Source of the DNA: Mycolicibacter heraklionensis
GTDB lineage: Bacteria > Actinomycetota > Actinomycetes > Mycobacteriales > Mycobacteriaceae
Direction of reading: 5' to 3'
Length of the DNA stretch: 64,000 nt
NCBI RefSeq assembly: GCF_001021505.1
Contig: NZ_LDPO01000016.1
Span: 1 to 64,000, forward strand
Shown here: positions 25,851 to 33,434 of the stretch, one piece after another
Position numbering within the stretch: position 1 is the first letter of the stretch
Layout of the letters: every line of letters begins with the position of its first letter
Position numbers and translations under genes: made by a program
Notes under the pieces: model-generated
The model's input: only the letters and a program-made list of their open reading frames with translations
What the model was told of the DNA's origin: nothing
The model's database searches: none

Positions 25851-26821
25851 TACGACTGCGAGCCACCGGGTGGGCGATCCTGCAGACCGCGCTGGCCGCG
25901 GGCGCGGCCTGGTACCTGGCTCGCGATGTGCTCGACCATGCTGCCCCTTTCTTCGCGCCGATCGCCGCGTCGGTGTGCATGTGGGCGACCAACGTGGTCC
26001 GCGCCCAGCTCGCGATCGAGATGGTGATCGGAGTGGGACTGGGTATCGGTTTGGGCAGCTTGGTAAACATGCTGCTGGGTACCGGACCTATCGCGATGGC
26101 CGTAGTCGTCTTGGTCTCGCTGTCTACGGCATTGCTGGTCGGGCGGGGTTTCCTGCAGCACCGTCCGATGTTCGTCAACCAGACGGTCATCTCAGCCATC
26201 CTCGTGTTGTCCCTGCCGCACAGCGGTATCGGAACGGAGAGGCTGTTCGACGCGCTGGTCGGCGGCGGGATCGCGGCAATCTTCAGCATCCTGATCTTCC
26301 CCAGAAACCCGGTAACTGTCCTGCAGGATGCCCGCGTCGAAGTACTGGCAGCGGTGCGCGACATCCTCGCTCAGACACATTGCCACACCGGTGATTCCGA
26401 CTGGATGCTGTCAGTCGCGGCTGCGCTGCACGACCGACTCGCGCGCCTGACCGAAGCTCGCGGTACCGCCGAACAGTTGGCGCGAATATGCCCGCTTCGC
26501 TGGTCGCTGCGCGCCGCGACCCGTACCGCCGATCGCCAGGCCGCGCAACTGTCCCTGCTGTCCACTTCGGTCGTCCAACTGGCGCGCACCATTACCGGGA
26601 CCGCCGAACCGCTCAACGAACCGGTCCAGGAAGCAGTCGGTGAGCTCGCCGCGGCAGCCTCCGCCCTCACCCGTGACGAGACTGCCGCCGCAGCGGCGCA
26701 TGTGACATCGGCCCGCAGTCACACGGTCGTGGCACAGTCCAGCAATGCGCCGTTGCTGACTGCCGCCATCGACACCTGCGTCGACGAACTCGACCGGGTC
26801 ATCAGCCTCGCGCCGCAATGA
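25847..26821 (+). CDS. FUSC-family (aromatic-acid-exporter-like) membrane protein
   Basis: A 324-residue protein. The N-terminal half (about residues 1-145) holds several transmembrane segments (WAILQTALAAGAAWYLA, MVIGVGLGIGLGSLVNMLL, IAMAVVVLVSLSTALLV). The C-terminal half is soluble and alanine-rich with helical character. This is the layout of FUSC/DUF939 proteins related to aromatic acid exporters. The TTG start at 25847 overlaps the selB stop, so it is probably translated from the sel transcript. Its 3' end overlaps the convergent catalase gene by 20 bases. A link to selenium is not evident, and export of a toxic organic acid is a guess. Confidence 0.8.
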   Translation: MIRLRATGWAILQTALAAGAAWYLARDVLDHAAPFFAPIAASVCMWATNVVRAQLAIEMVIGVGLGIGLGSLVNMLLGTGPIAMAVVVLVSLSTALLVGRGFLQHRPMFVNQTVISAILVLSLPHSGIGTERLFDALVGGGIAAIFSILIFPRNPVTVLQDARVEVLAAVRDILAQTHCHTGDSDWMLSVAAALHDRLARLTEARGTAEQLARICPLRWSLRAATRTADRQAAQLSLLSTSVVQLARTITGTAEPLNEPVQEAVGELAAAASALTRDETAAAAAHVTSARSHTVVAQSSNAPLLTAAIDTCVDELDRVISLAPQ

Positions 26822-28253
26822 CATCCTGTTGGATCCGCTGACCGATTTCGGGATCGATATTGCGCCAGTAGTCGAAGACCCGGGACAGTACCGGTTCCCT
26901 TACCCCGGCACAGACGTGGCCGACGACGTTGTGGACCAATCGGTCACGCTGGCCATCATCCATCACGACGCGCACCAGGGTGTGCGCCTGACCCCAGTCG
27001 TCATCGCCTGGGTGCAGGGTGTAGCCCGCACGGACCATGTCGCCGTCGGCGGCCCAGTGCACCTCGGCCGCGCGCCCCGGGCCAGGGGACGGTCCACCGA
27101 CAGTATTGGGTGTGTAGACCGGATCAGACACGTTGTGCATCCGCATCCGGCCGTCCTTGGAGTAGCTGCGCACCGGCACCCTCGGTGCGTTCACCGGGAT
27201 CTGATGATGGTTGACCCCGATCCGGGCCCGGTGCGCATCGGCGTAGGCGAAACTGCGACCGAGCAACAATCGGTCCGGACTCAGCCCGGTGCCCGGCACA
27301 ATGTTGTGCGGGCCGAACGCCGCCTGCTCCACCTCAGTGTGATGATCGGTGACATTGCGGTCCAACGTCATCCGCCCCACCTCGATCAGCGGATAATCCG
27401 CATGCGGCCACACCTTGGTCACATCAAACGGATTGAACCGATAGGTCTTGGCATCCTCATACGGCATGATCTGCACCTTGAGCGTCCAACTCGGAAACTC
27501 ACCGCGAGCGATCGAGTCGAACAGATCCCGCTGATTACAGTCCGGATCGGTGCCGGCGAGCCGGTCCGCCTCCTCCTGGGTCAGACACTCCACACCCTGA
27601 TTGGATTTGAAATGGTACTTGACCCAAGAGATCTCGCTGTCAGTATTGACCCAGCTGAACGCGTGCAAACCGTAGCCGTTCATGTGTCGATACGTCTTGG
27701 GGATCCCCCGATCCCCCATCACCAACGTCACCAGATGCGCGGACTCCGGCGACTGCGTCCAAAAATCCCACACCATGTTGTGGTCATGGCAATCGTTGTC
27801 CGCGCGACGTTTGTTCGCGCGAATCAGATTGGGGAACTTGAGCGGATCCCGAATAGCGAATACCGGGACATTGCTGCCGACGATGTCGTAGTTGCCTTGC
27901 GCGGTGTAGAACTTCACCGAGAAGCCCCGATTGTCACGCACGGTGTCCGCGGCACCACGCTCGCCGCTGTTGCCGGACGAGAACCGGGCGAACACGTCGG
28001 TCACGGCGCCGGGCTGGAACACCGCCGCCTTGGTGTATGCGCTGACATCCCCGGTGACTTCGAAACGACCGAACGCACCGGCCCCCTTGGCATGCGGCTG
28101 ACGCTCGGGAACGCGTTCCCGGTTGAACGCCGCCAACTGCTCGATCAAGTAAGTGTCCTGCAACAGAATCGGGCCGTTCGGGCCCAGCGTCAACGACTGA
28201 TCATTGGTCGGCGCCGGAGCGCCCCCATCGGTCGTCGTGAAGTTGTCCGTCAT
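26802..28253 (-). CDS. katA: Monofunctional haem catalase
   Basis: A 483-residue small-subunit (clade 3 type) catalase. The distal site includes His54 (RQPHAKGAGAFG) and Asn128 (GSNVPVF). The proximal haem-ligand motif is RSFAYADAHRARIG with Tyr337 as the axial ligand. NADPH-binding type sequences and the full C-terminus are present. It breaks down hydrogen peroxide in the cytoplasm. It lies downstream of the NAD-dependent formate dehydrogenase and a GMC oxidase on the same strand. Flavin oxidases of the GMC class often release hydrogen peroxide, so it may protect against that oxidase. Confidence 0.96.
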   Translation of the reverse strand: MTDNFTTTDGGAPAPTNDQSLTLGPNGPILLQDTYLIEQLAAFNRERVPERQPHAKGAGAFGRFEVTGDVSAYTKAAVFQPGAVTDVFARFSSGNSGERGAADTVRDNRGFSVKFYTAQGNYDIVGSNVPVFAIRDPLKFPNLIRANKRRADNDCHDHNMVWDFWTQSPESAHLVTLVMGDRGIPKTYRHMNGYGLHAFSWVNTDSEISWVKYHFKSNQGVECLTQEEADRLAGTDPDCNQRDLFDSIARGEFPSWTLKVQIMPYEDAKTYRFNPFDVTKVWPHADYPLIEVGRMTLDRNVTDHHTEVEQAAFGPHNIVPGTGLSPDRLLLGRSFAYADAHRARIGVNHHQIPVNAPRVPVRSYSKDGRMRMHNVSDPVYTPNTVGGPSPGPGRAAEVHWAADGDMVRAGYTLHPGDDDWGQAHTLVRVVMDDGQRDRLVHNVVGHVCAGVREPVLSRVFDYWRNIDPEIGQRIQQDVIAARG

Positions 28254-28328
28254 GTCCCTATCTCCTTACTGTCGAGGATGGAGCCGCTGTGACCGAGATC
28301 GATTCGGCGTGAACTAGCTGGGCACGGG

Positions 28329-29483
28329 TTACTGCGCGTAGGACTTCGCTCCGGTGCCGGCGAACTTGCCTCCTTCGACGATCAGGTATTCCGAGCGAAT
28401 CGGCTTGCCGGCAAACCAGTCTTCGAGGATCTCCCGGGTGCCGGCCGCGTAGCGGGCCTGCGCGGACAGGCTGGAGCCGGACATGTGCGGTGTCATGGCC
28501 TGGTTGGGCATGCTGCGCCACGGGTGGTCGGCGGGCGGTGGCTGCGGGTACCAGACGTCACCGGCGTAGCCGGCAAGCTGGCCGCTCTTCAATGCCGCCA
28601 CGATCGCCTTCTGGTCGGTCTCCTCGGCCCGGGCGGTGTTGACGATGTAGGAGCCGCGCCGCATCGAGCCCAACAGCTTCTCGTTGAACATGTGGTGGGT
28701 CTGGGCGATCAACGGCGAGTGGATGGAGACCACGTCCACCGACCGGGCCAACGACTCGACATCCGGGTGATAGGTGACGTCGAGCTGCTGCTCCAACTCC
28801 GGGGAGAGCCGGTGGACGTCGAAGTAGTGCAGCTTCACGCCGAACGGCTTCATCCTCTCCAGCACCGCCCGCCCGATCCGTCCGGCGGCGATCACCCCGA
28901 CATCCATACCTTCAATGTCGTAGGAGCGCTGTACGCAGTCGGCGATGTTCCACCCGCCGTCGACGACCACCTGGTGGGACGGAACGAAATTGCGGACCAA
29001 CGCCAGGATCTGCATCACCGCGTGCTCGGCCACACTGATGCTGTTGCTCCAGGTTTCCTCGGCAACAGTGACGCCGCGCGCTTGCGCTTCGGCCAGGTCC
29101 ACGTGGTCCGATCCGATGCCGGCGGTCAGCGCCAACTTCAGCTTGGGCGCCTTGGCGAACCGCTCCTTGGTGATGTAGGCCGGCCAAAACGGCTGGGAGA
29201 TCACGATGTCGGCGTCCGGCAGCTCGCGCTCGAACTCCGAGTCCGGTCCATCCTTATCGGACGTGACCACCAACTCGTGGCCGTTCTCCTCGAAGAACTT
29301 CCGCAGCCCCAATGCCCCCGAGACACAGCCCACCAGATCGCCGGGGGTGAAGTCGATTTTCGACGGGGTAGGCAGTGTCGAGCCGTCCGGATAGCTCTCG
29401 ATCACCGGGATGCTGTCGCGGGCGTACTTCGGCGGGTATCCGGTCACCGGGTCGGGGTAGAGCACCATCACACACTTCGCCAT
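28329..29483 (-). CDS. fdh: NAD-dependent formate dehydrogenase
   Basis: A 384-residue metal-free FDH of the D-2-hydroxyacid dehydrogenase superfamily, close to the Pseudomonas 101 and M. vaccae enzymes (about 400 residues). Substrate residues Asn147 (SNSISVAEH), Arg285 (VNTAR), Gln314 (VWYPQP) and His333 (MTPHMSG) are present. The NAD fold is VIAAGRIG, with Asp222 after it favouring NAD over NADP. It converts formate and NAD to carbon dioxide and NADH. The usual C-terminal tail is about 16 residues shorter. The three reactive cysteines of the Pseudomonas enzyme are Ser146, Ser256 and Asp355 here. ATG at 29483 has AAGGAGAG upstream. Confidence 0.97.
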   Translation of the reverse strand: MAKCVMVLYPDPVTGYPPKYARDSIPVIESYPDGSTLPTPSKIDFTPGDLVGCVSGALGLRKFFEENGHELVVTSDKDGPDSEFERELPDADIVISQPFWPAYITKERFAKAPKLKLALTAGIGSDHVDLAEAQARGVTVAEETWSNSISVAEHAVMQILALVRNFVPSHQVVVDGGWNIADCVQRSYDIEGMDVGVIAAGRIGRAVLERMKPFGVKLHYFDVHRLSPELEQQLDVTYHPDVESLARSVDVVSIHSPLIAQTHHMFNEKLLGSMRRGSYIVNTARAEETDQKAIVAALKSGQLAGYAGDVWYPQPPPADHPWRSMPNQAMTPHMSGSSLSAQARYAAGTREILEDWFAGKPIRSEYLIVEGGKFAGTGAKSYAQ

Positions 29484-29550
29484 CGTTCTCTCCTTGAAAT
29501 CTGGGCTGCAAGGAGCAGCATCTTGCGGTTATCGGCCGGAAATCCAGGGG

Positions 29551-29600
29551 CGTGCGCCCCGGGATCCCTGTGCCCGCTTCGGTGGCGAATACAAACCCGC
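29551..29600 (-). promoter_or_regulatory. Upstream element shared by fdh and the GMC oxidase gene (copy 1)
   Basis: On the minus strand this segment contains TCGCCACCGAAGCGGGC and, a few bases on, CCCGGGG. A similar segment lies at 31555-31606 upstream of the GMC oxidase gene (TCGCCACCAAAGCCGGC then CTCGGAG), at a similar distance from the start codon. It could be a common regulator site or promoter part. I cannot assign -35 or -10 boxes with confidence. Confidence 0.4.
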
Positions 29601-29663
29601 TTGTCGAATGGAGTCGGTGAATTCGTCGTGTCCTCGGCACCTTTCAGTCTTCTCGGCAGTTTT

Positions 29664-29702
29664 TGAGCTGTCCAAGACGCGGTCCCGATGGGCCGATAGG
29701 CG
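29664..29702 (-). repeat. 39-base element shared with 33389-33427 (copy 1)
   Basis: Identical to the other copy over its first 16 bases on the plus strand (TGAGCTGTCCAAGACG) and 30 of 39 overall, ending in CGATAGGCG. It lies between the GMC oxidase gene and fdh. The second copy precedes the PucR-type regulator gene. Both copies have the same orientation relative to the downstream minus-strand gene, which suggests an operator or promoter element. Confidence 0.5.
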
Positions 29703-29716
29703 ACGCCTATCGGCCC
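29690..29716. terminator. 12-pair hairpin downstream of the GMC oxidase gene
   Basis: GGGCCGATAGGC and its exact inverse are separated by three bases. The hairpin begins 23 bases past the stop of the GMC oxidase gene. No T-run follows, which is common for actinobacterial terminators. Because it overlaps the shared 39-base element, an operator role is an alternative. Confidence 0.45.
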
Positions 29717-29738
29717 GGCCGAGACCGACGGACGAGCA

Positions 29739-31481
29739 TCACTTGAACAGGTCTTTGTGATCAGCCTTGATCAGGTCCGCGCCCTTCTCACCGACCATGT
29801 AGACGGTGTTCTGGATGCGGCAGTCCGGGATGATCGGGAAGACGGACGCATCGATGACACGCAGCTTGTCGACCCCGTGGACCTTCAGCTTCGGGTCGAC
29901 CACGCCCTGGTCGATGTTCTTGGACAGCCGGTTGGTGCCGCACGGGTGATACGACGTCTGCACGCGGTCTTGAATGGACGCCCTCATCAGCTCATCGGAG
30001 TGCAGCGGCATCTCCCACGGGTACTCGCCGACGACGATGTCTTTGAAACCGTCACCCTTGGTGAGGATGTCGTAGGCGAACCTGACGCCCTCGCGCAAAC
30101 CGATGATGTCGAGCTCGTTGGAGAGGTAGTTCAGCTTGATGTTCGGCTGTTCGAGCGGGTCAACGCTGTTGAGCGTCACGTTGCCGCCGTCATAAGTCGG
30201 CCGGACGATATCGACCATCACCGTGATGTGGTCGCCTTCGGACGGGGTCGGGTACTGCCACTGGAACGCACTGCCGAAGGCCGGGACGAAATCGAGTTCG
30301 AAGTGCGGTTGCCCTTCCGGCGAGAACGGGTCGAGCCCACCGTTGGCGGCCTTGGCCTCGCGATAGATCGGGTCCTTCTCCAGGTACGAGTCGATCCGCG
30401 GGAAGCCGATCATCTCCAGGAAACCCGAGCCCAGCGGCCCGGAGTGGTCCTTCTGGTAGGCGGCGATGGCCGCATCCTTTTTGGGCCCGTCACGCAGCAG
30501 AATGCTGTCCAAAGCAAAGCCCTCTTTGATGCGCAGCACGAAGGGGACGCCGGGGTGGTCGAGCAGGTGTTGGCCGACGTGGCGAGAGTCGACGAGCACG
30601 TCGATGCCGTGCTTGTGCAACTCGCGGCCGGGACCGATACCGCTGAGCATCAGCAGCTTGGGGCTTTCGAAGACGCCCTGGGAGAGGATGACCTCCCGGT
30701 CGGCGTAGTAGTTGCGCTCATTGCCGAGGCCGTCGATGATCGTCACGCCCTTGGCCGTGCGAGTGGCGTAGTCGATGATCAGCCGCTTGGAGCGCACCTC
30801 CGACAGAATGGTGATGTTGGGCTTGTCCTTGACGAACAGGTAGCTGCCCGAGCGCACGCCTTTGTAGATGCTGTTGACCGCGTGGGTGAGGCCGTTCATC
30901 TCGCCGTCGAAGTAGTTCTCGATGAGGGGCAGGCCCCGTGACGTCCAGGCCTGCGTGATGACGTCGCGGAAGGCCTGCAGCTCAGGGATCAGGTTGTGCG
31001 AGATGGGCAGCGGGCCGCCACTGCCGATCTTGTGAAGGTCGGACGAGAATGTCCCGGAGTCGTCGTGGTAGGTGGCGCTCTTGCGGAGGTACGGAACAAG
31101 GGGCTCCCAAGTCCATTCCTGGCCACCGTATTCCGCCCACCGGTCATAGGTCGGCTTGCAGCCGGGGACCCAGCTGAAGTAGTTGCCGGCCGAGCTGCCG
31201 CCAAGGGCCCGGCCCCGTGTGCAGTTCTTGTCGGTGCGCCGCCAGACACCGCGGTCGACGAACGTGGCCATGTAGTCCCAGTCGGACTCGGTGTGGCGGA
31301 TGTCCATAGCCAACCCCGGTGTGCTGACCATGTCCACGTCCCAGGGGTTACCTACACCGGCCTCGACGATCAGGATCTTGACCTTGGGGTTCTCGGAGAG
31401 ACGGCCCGCGACGACGTTACCCGCCGTACCGCCGCCGACGATGACAAAATCAAAATGGGCTCCGTCGGGTACGTTGGCCAT
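29739..31481 (-). CDS. GMC-family FAD oxidoreductase, alcohol-oxidase-like
   Basis: A 580-residue flavoprotein. FAD motifs are VGGGTAGNVVAGRLSE near the N-terminus, GRALGGSSAGNYFSW, and SPKLLMLSGIGPG. The active-site pair is His512 (SYHPCGT) and Asn558 (RIQNTVYMVGEKGADLI). A His-Asn pair occurs in yeast methanol oxidase and choline oxidase. The start ATG at 31481 has AGGAGGAAGAG upstream; an upstream extension would run through the promoter element. It is followed by fdh and catalase on the same strand. Substrate is unproven: a short-chain alcohol fits the context, but choline, aryl alcohol or sugar are possible. Confidence 0.88.
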   Translation of the reverse strand: MANVPDGAHFDFVIVGGGTAGNVVAGRLSENPKVKILIVEAGVGNPWDVDMVSTPGLAMDIRHTESDWDYMATFVDRGVWRRTDKNCTRGRALGGSSAGNYFSWVPGCKPTYDRWAEYGGQEWTWEPLVPYLRKSATYHDDSGTFSSDLHKIGSGGPLPISHNLIPELQAFRDVITQAWTSRGLPLIENYFDGEMNGLTHAVNSIYKGVRSGSYLFVKDKPNITILSEVRSKRLIIDYATRTAKGVTIIDGLGNERNYYADREVILSQGVFESPKLLMLSGIGPGRELHKHGIDVLVDSRHVGQHLLDHPGVPFVLRIKEGFALDSILLRDGPKKDAAIAAYQKDHSGPLGSGFLEMIGFPRIDSYLEKDPIYREAKAANGGLDPFSPEGQPHFELDFVPAFGSAFQWQYPTPSEGDHITVMVDIVRPTYDGGNVTLNSVDPLEQPNIKLNYLSNELDIIGLREGVRFAYDILTKGDGFKDIVVGEYPWEMPLHSDELMRASIQDRVQTSYHPCGTNRLSKNIDQGVVDPKLKVHGVDKLRVIDASVFPIIPDCRIQNTVYMVGEKGADLIKADHKDLFK

Positions 31482-31554
31482 CTCTTCCTCCTGAGGTATG
31501 GAACCGTCGCTGTCGTCTTGCAGACTGCCTTCGCCCGCCGCCAGGTATCTACGG

Positions 31555-31606
31555 AGCCGACTCCGAGATTCCCCGGCCGGCTTTGGTGGCGACTCCAAAG
31601 ACCGCG
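31555..31606 (-). promoter_or_regulatory. Upstream element shared by fdh and the GMC oxidase gene (copy 2)
   Basis: This is the counterpart of the segment at 29551-29600. On the minus strand the core reads TCGCCACCAAAGCCGGC. It lies about 75-125 bases upstream of the GMC oxidase ATG. Conservation between two neighbouring promoters suggests joint control of oxidase and formate dehydrogenase. Confidence 0.4.
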
Positions 31607-31676
31607 CTCGGCACGAACGCCTGCCCGGCAACAGCAACCTTGCTGTGAGGTGAATTAATCTTTACCCCAAAGCCTT

Positions 31677-32039
31677 TCATTGAATGTTCGCGCGGTGTCC
31701 CGCCGCCACCCGCTGTAGTAGTCCGACGTGTTCCGGACATTCAGCCAACACCGACAGCGTGACGACCTCGCCGACTTGCTCGTCGCTGAACCCGGAATCC
31801 TCAGCGAGGCCCTGCATTACACCGACTACTCCATGAAGGTTCGGGTACCTGCCGATAATGGTGCACACAGCCCCGGCGGCGGTGACCGCATAGTCGATCA
31901 CTCTTTCTTCGCCCACGCCCACCTCGTCGTCACCCACGACCGAATCAGTATCGGCGCCGGTCAGACTGATCCCCAACAGACTGGCGAAGATCACCGTCAG
32001 GCCCAAGCAATTTCGTGTCTTCAGATGCTGGATATTCAT
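31677..32039 (-). CDS. Small secreted protein, DUF732-like
   Basis: A 120-residue protein with a signal peptide (basic NIQHLKTRNCLG, then LTVIFASLLGISLTGA). The mature part has two cysteines (VCTII and AECPEH) and the spacing seen in mycobacterial DUF732 proteins, which end in a CPxx motif with a helical core (GFSDEQVGEVVTLSV). The ATG at 32039 has GAGGTGAT upstream. It lies between the GMC oxidase gene and a PucR-type regulator, all on the minus strand. Function is unknown. The disulfide-bonded secreted fold is inferred. Confidence 0.75.
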   Translation of the reverse strand: MNIQHLKTRNCLGLTVIFASLLGISLTGADTDSVVGDDEVGVGEERVIDYAVTAAGAVCTIIGRYPNLHGVVGVMQGLAEDSGFSDEQVGEVVTLSVLAECPEHVGLLQRVAAGHRANIQ

Positions 32040-32106
32040 GCGATCACCTCGCAAAGACGAGTGCACACCGTCCCGCCGAACATGCAGCGCAGTCCAGCGC
32101 GGTTCT

Positions 32107-32124
32107 CCGGGTAGACCTACCCGG
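32107..32124. promoter_or_regulatory. Palindrome CCGGGTAG-AC-CTACCCGG
   Basis: Eight-base arms are perfectly inverted around two bases. It lies between the PucR-type gene and the small secreted protein gene. A terminator for the regulator or an operator for the next gene are both possible. A second short palindrome (CCGTAGCTACGG) is at 32156-32167. Confidence 0.4.
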
Positions 32125-32205
32125 CCCTGCGCTCGACTGTTCCTCAACGGCAATTCCGTAGCTACGGAGATCCGTCCGAGATTTCTGTCCTCACGTTGGC
32201 GGCTT

Positions 32206-33327
32206 CTACATGTGCATCGCGGAAAGTTCGAGCGCCCACCACAACTCGATCAGCACTTCGGTGTCCCGCAGGCTAGTTCCGGTGAGCTCCTCGAAACGAG
32301 CCAGCCGGTAACGCACGGTGTTCTGATGAACGAATAGCCGAGTCGCGGTGCTCTCCACATGCATCCCGCAGGCCAGATAGGCCCGCAACGTGGCGATCAG
32401 ATCTTCGCCGTTCCCACCGGCCACCAGCGGCTCCAGGTAGCGGCGCCGCAACAGGTCGCCCATATCGAGGTCCACCGCCACCGCGGAGCGCAAGCCCAGG
32501 GACTCCAAGTCATAGGCCCCCGTCAGCTTGCAGGCTTGCACAGTGACCAGCGCGCGCGCCGCCAGCCGGTAGGAATCGGCCAGCCGTTCCAGCTTCCGGG
32601 GCGGCCCATAGCCGATCTGCCCGTTGACGGCGCGGGGCGGCGGCTCGGTGAGCAGCGCCGCCAGATCGCCGTCGACCACCGCGCACACTCCGCAGCGGTG
32701 CGGCACCGCTCCGTCTATGCCCAGCGCCAGCTCCAGGCCGTGTTGAGAAACGCCGTCACCCAATCGCGCCCGGGCCGCAACAAATTCAGCCGCCGGGTCT
32801 AAACCGTACATCTCAGCGCGTACCCGCAGTTCAGTGCTCGGGACGAGGCCCAGCAGGACAGCCCGGACGAACCGGCTACGTTCGGCGTCCAGTGCCTCGA
32901 CTGCGTCGCGGTCCGCCCGCCGATATCCGGTGACCGTCTCTGACAGTGCGACCGCCGAGGACGCCAGCATCGACTCGGTGAACCGCCAGAGCTCACCGTC
33001 TTCGGTCTCCCACCGTCCGGAGAGTTGACGCAGGCCGGAGACAAGGGACTCGACGCCCACCTGCCAGGCGCGGATCATGTTGTCGAAAGGAATACCGTTG
33101 CGCTGCTGGCGTTCTCCGAATGCAGAAAACGCTGCGAGGTCATCGTCGGACAACCTCGTGGAGCCAGACCCAGCCGAACGCAGTACCCACTCCACCTGAA
33201 GCCGAACTCCGGCGTCGAGATCGTCCCGCGCCATCCTGCGGTATATCGGCAGGCGGCTCAGGACGGCACCGCTGATTCGGGCAACCATGTCAGCGTTCTC
33301 GTTCAGCAATGAATCGAGAATCTCCAT
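32206..33327 (-). CDS. PucR/CdaR-family transcriptional regulator
   Basis: A 373-residue paralogue of the regulator at 11.4 kb. The HTH segment (TATRLFVHQNTVRYRLARFEELTG) is identical in both, and similarity extends over the whole protein (GYGPPRKLERLADSYRLAARAL, ALVTVQACKL). ATG at 33327 has GAGGGGGTGATC upstream. A 39-base repeat lies 62-100 bases before the start. The gene is upstream of the secreted protein, GMC oxidase, fdh and catalase genes on the same strand and is a good candidate for their control. The ligand is unknown. Confidence 0.9.
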   Translation of the reverse strand: MEILDSLLNENADMVARISGAVLSRLPIYRRMARDDLDAGVRLQVEWVLRSAGSGSTRLSDDDLAAFSAFGERQQRNGIPFDNMIRAWQVGVESLVSGLRQLSGRWETEDGELWRFTESMLASSAVALSETVTGYRRADRDAVEALDAERSRFVRAVLLGLVPSTELRVRAEMYGLDPAAEFVAARARLGDGVSQHGLELALGIDGAVPHRCGVCAVVDGDLAALLTEPPPRAVNGQIGYGPPRKLERLADSYRLAARALVTVQACKLTGAYDLESLGLRSAVAVDLDMGDLLRRRYLEPLVAGGNGEDLIATLRAYLACGMHVESTATRLFVHQNTVRYRLARFEELTGTSLRDTEVLIELWWALELSAMHM

Positions 33328-33388
33328 GATCACCCCCTCACGACACCCACCGGCGGTGGACTGGTTTTGAGTCTCAGGGAGTGAGTGG

Positions 33389-33427
33389 TGAGCTGTCCAA
33401 GACGTAATTCCGACCGTGCGATAAGCG
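33389..33427 (-). repeat. 39-base element shared with 29664-29702 (copy 2)
   Basis: It begins TGAGCTGTCCAAGACG on the plus strand, as in copy 1, and ends CGATAAGCG. It is 62-100 bases upstream of the PucR-type regulator start codon. Its presence here and upstream of fdh suggests that one regulator controls both genes, possibly the PucR protein itself. Confidence 0.5.
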
Positions 33428-33434
33428 CCACCGA

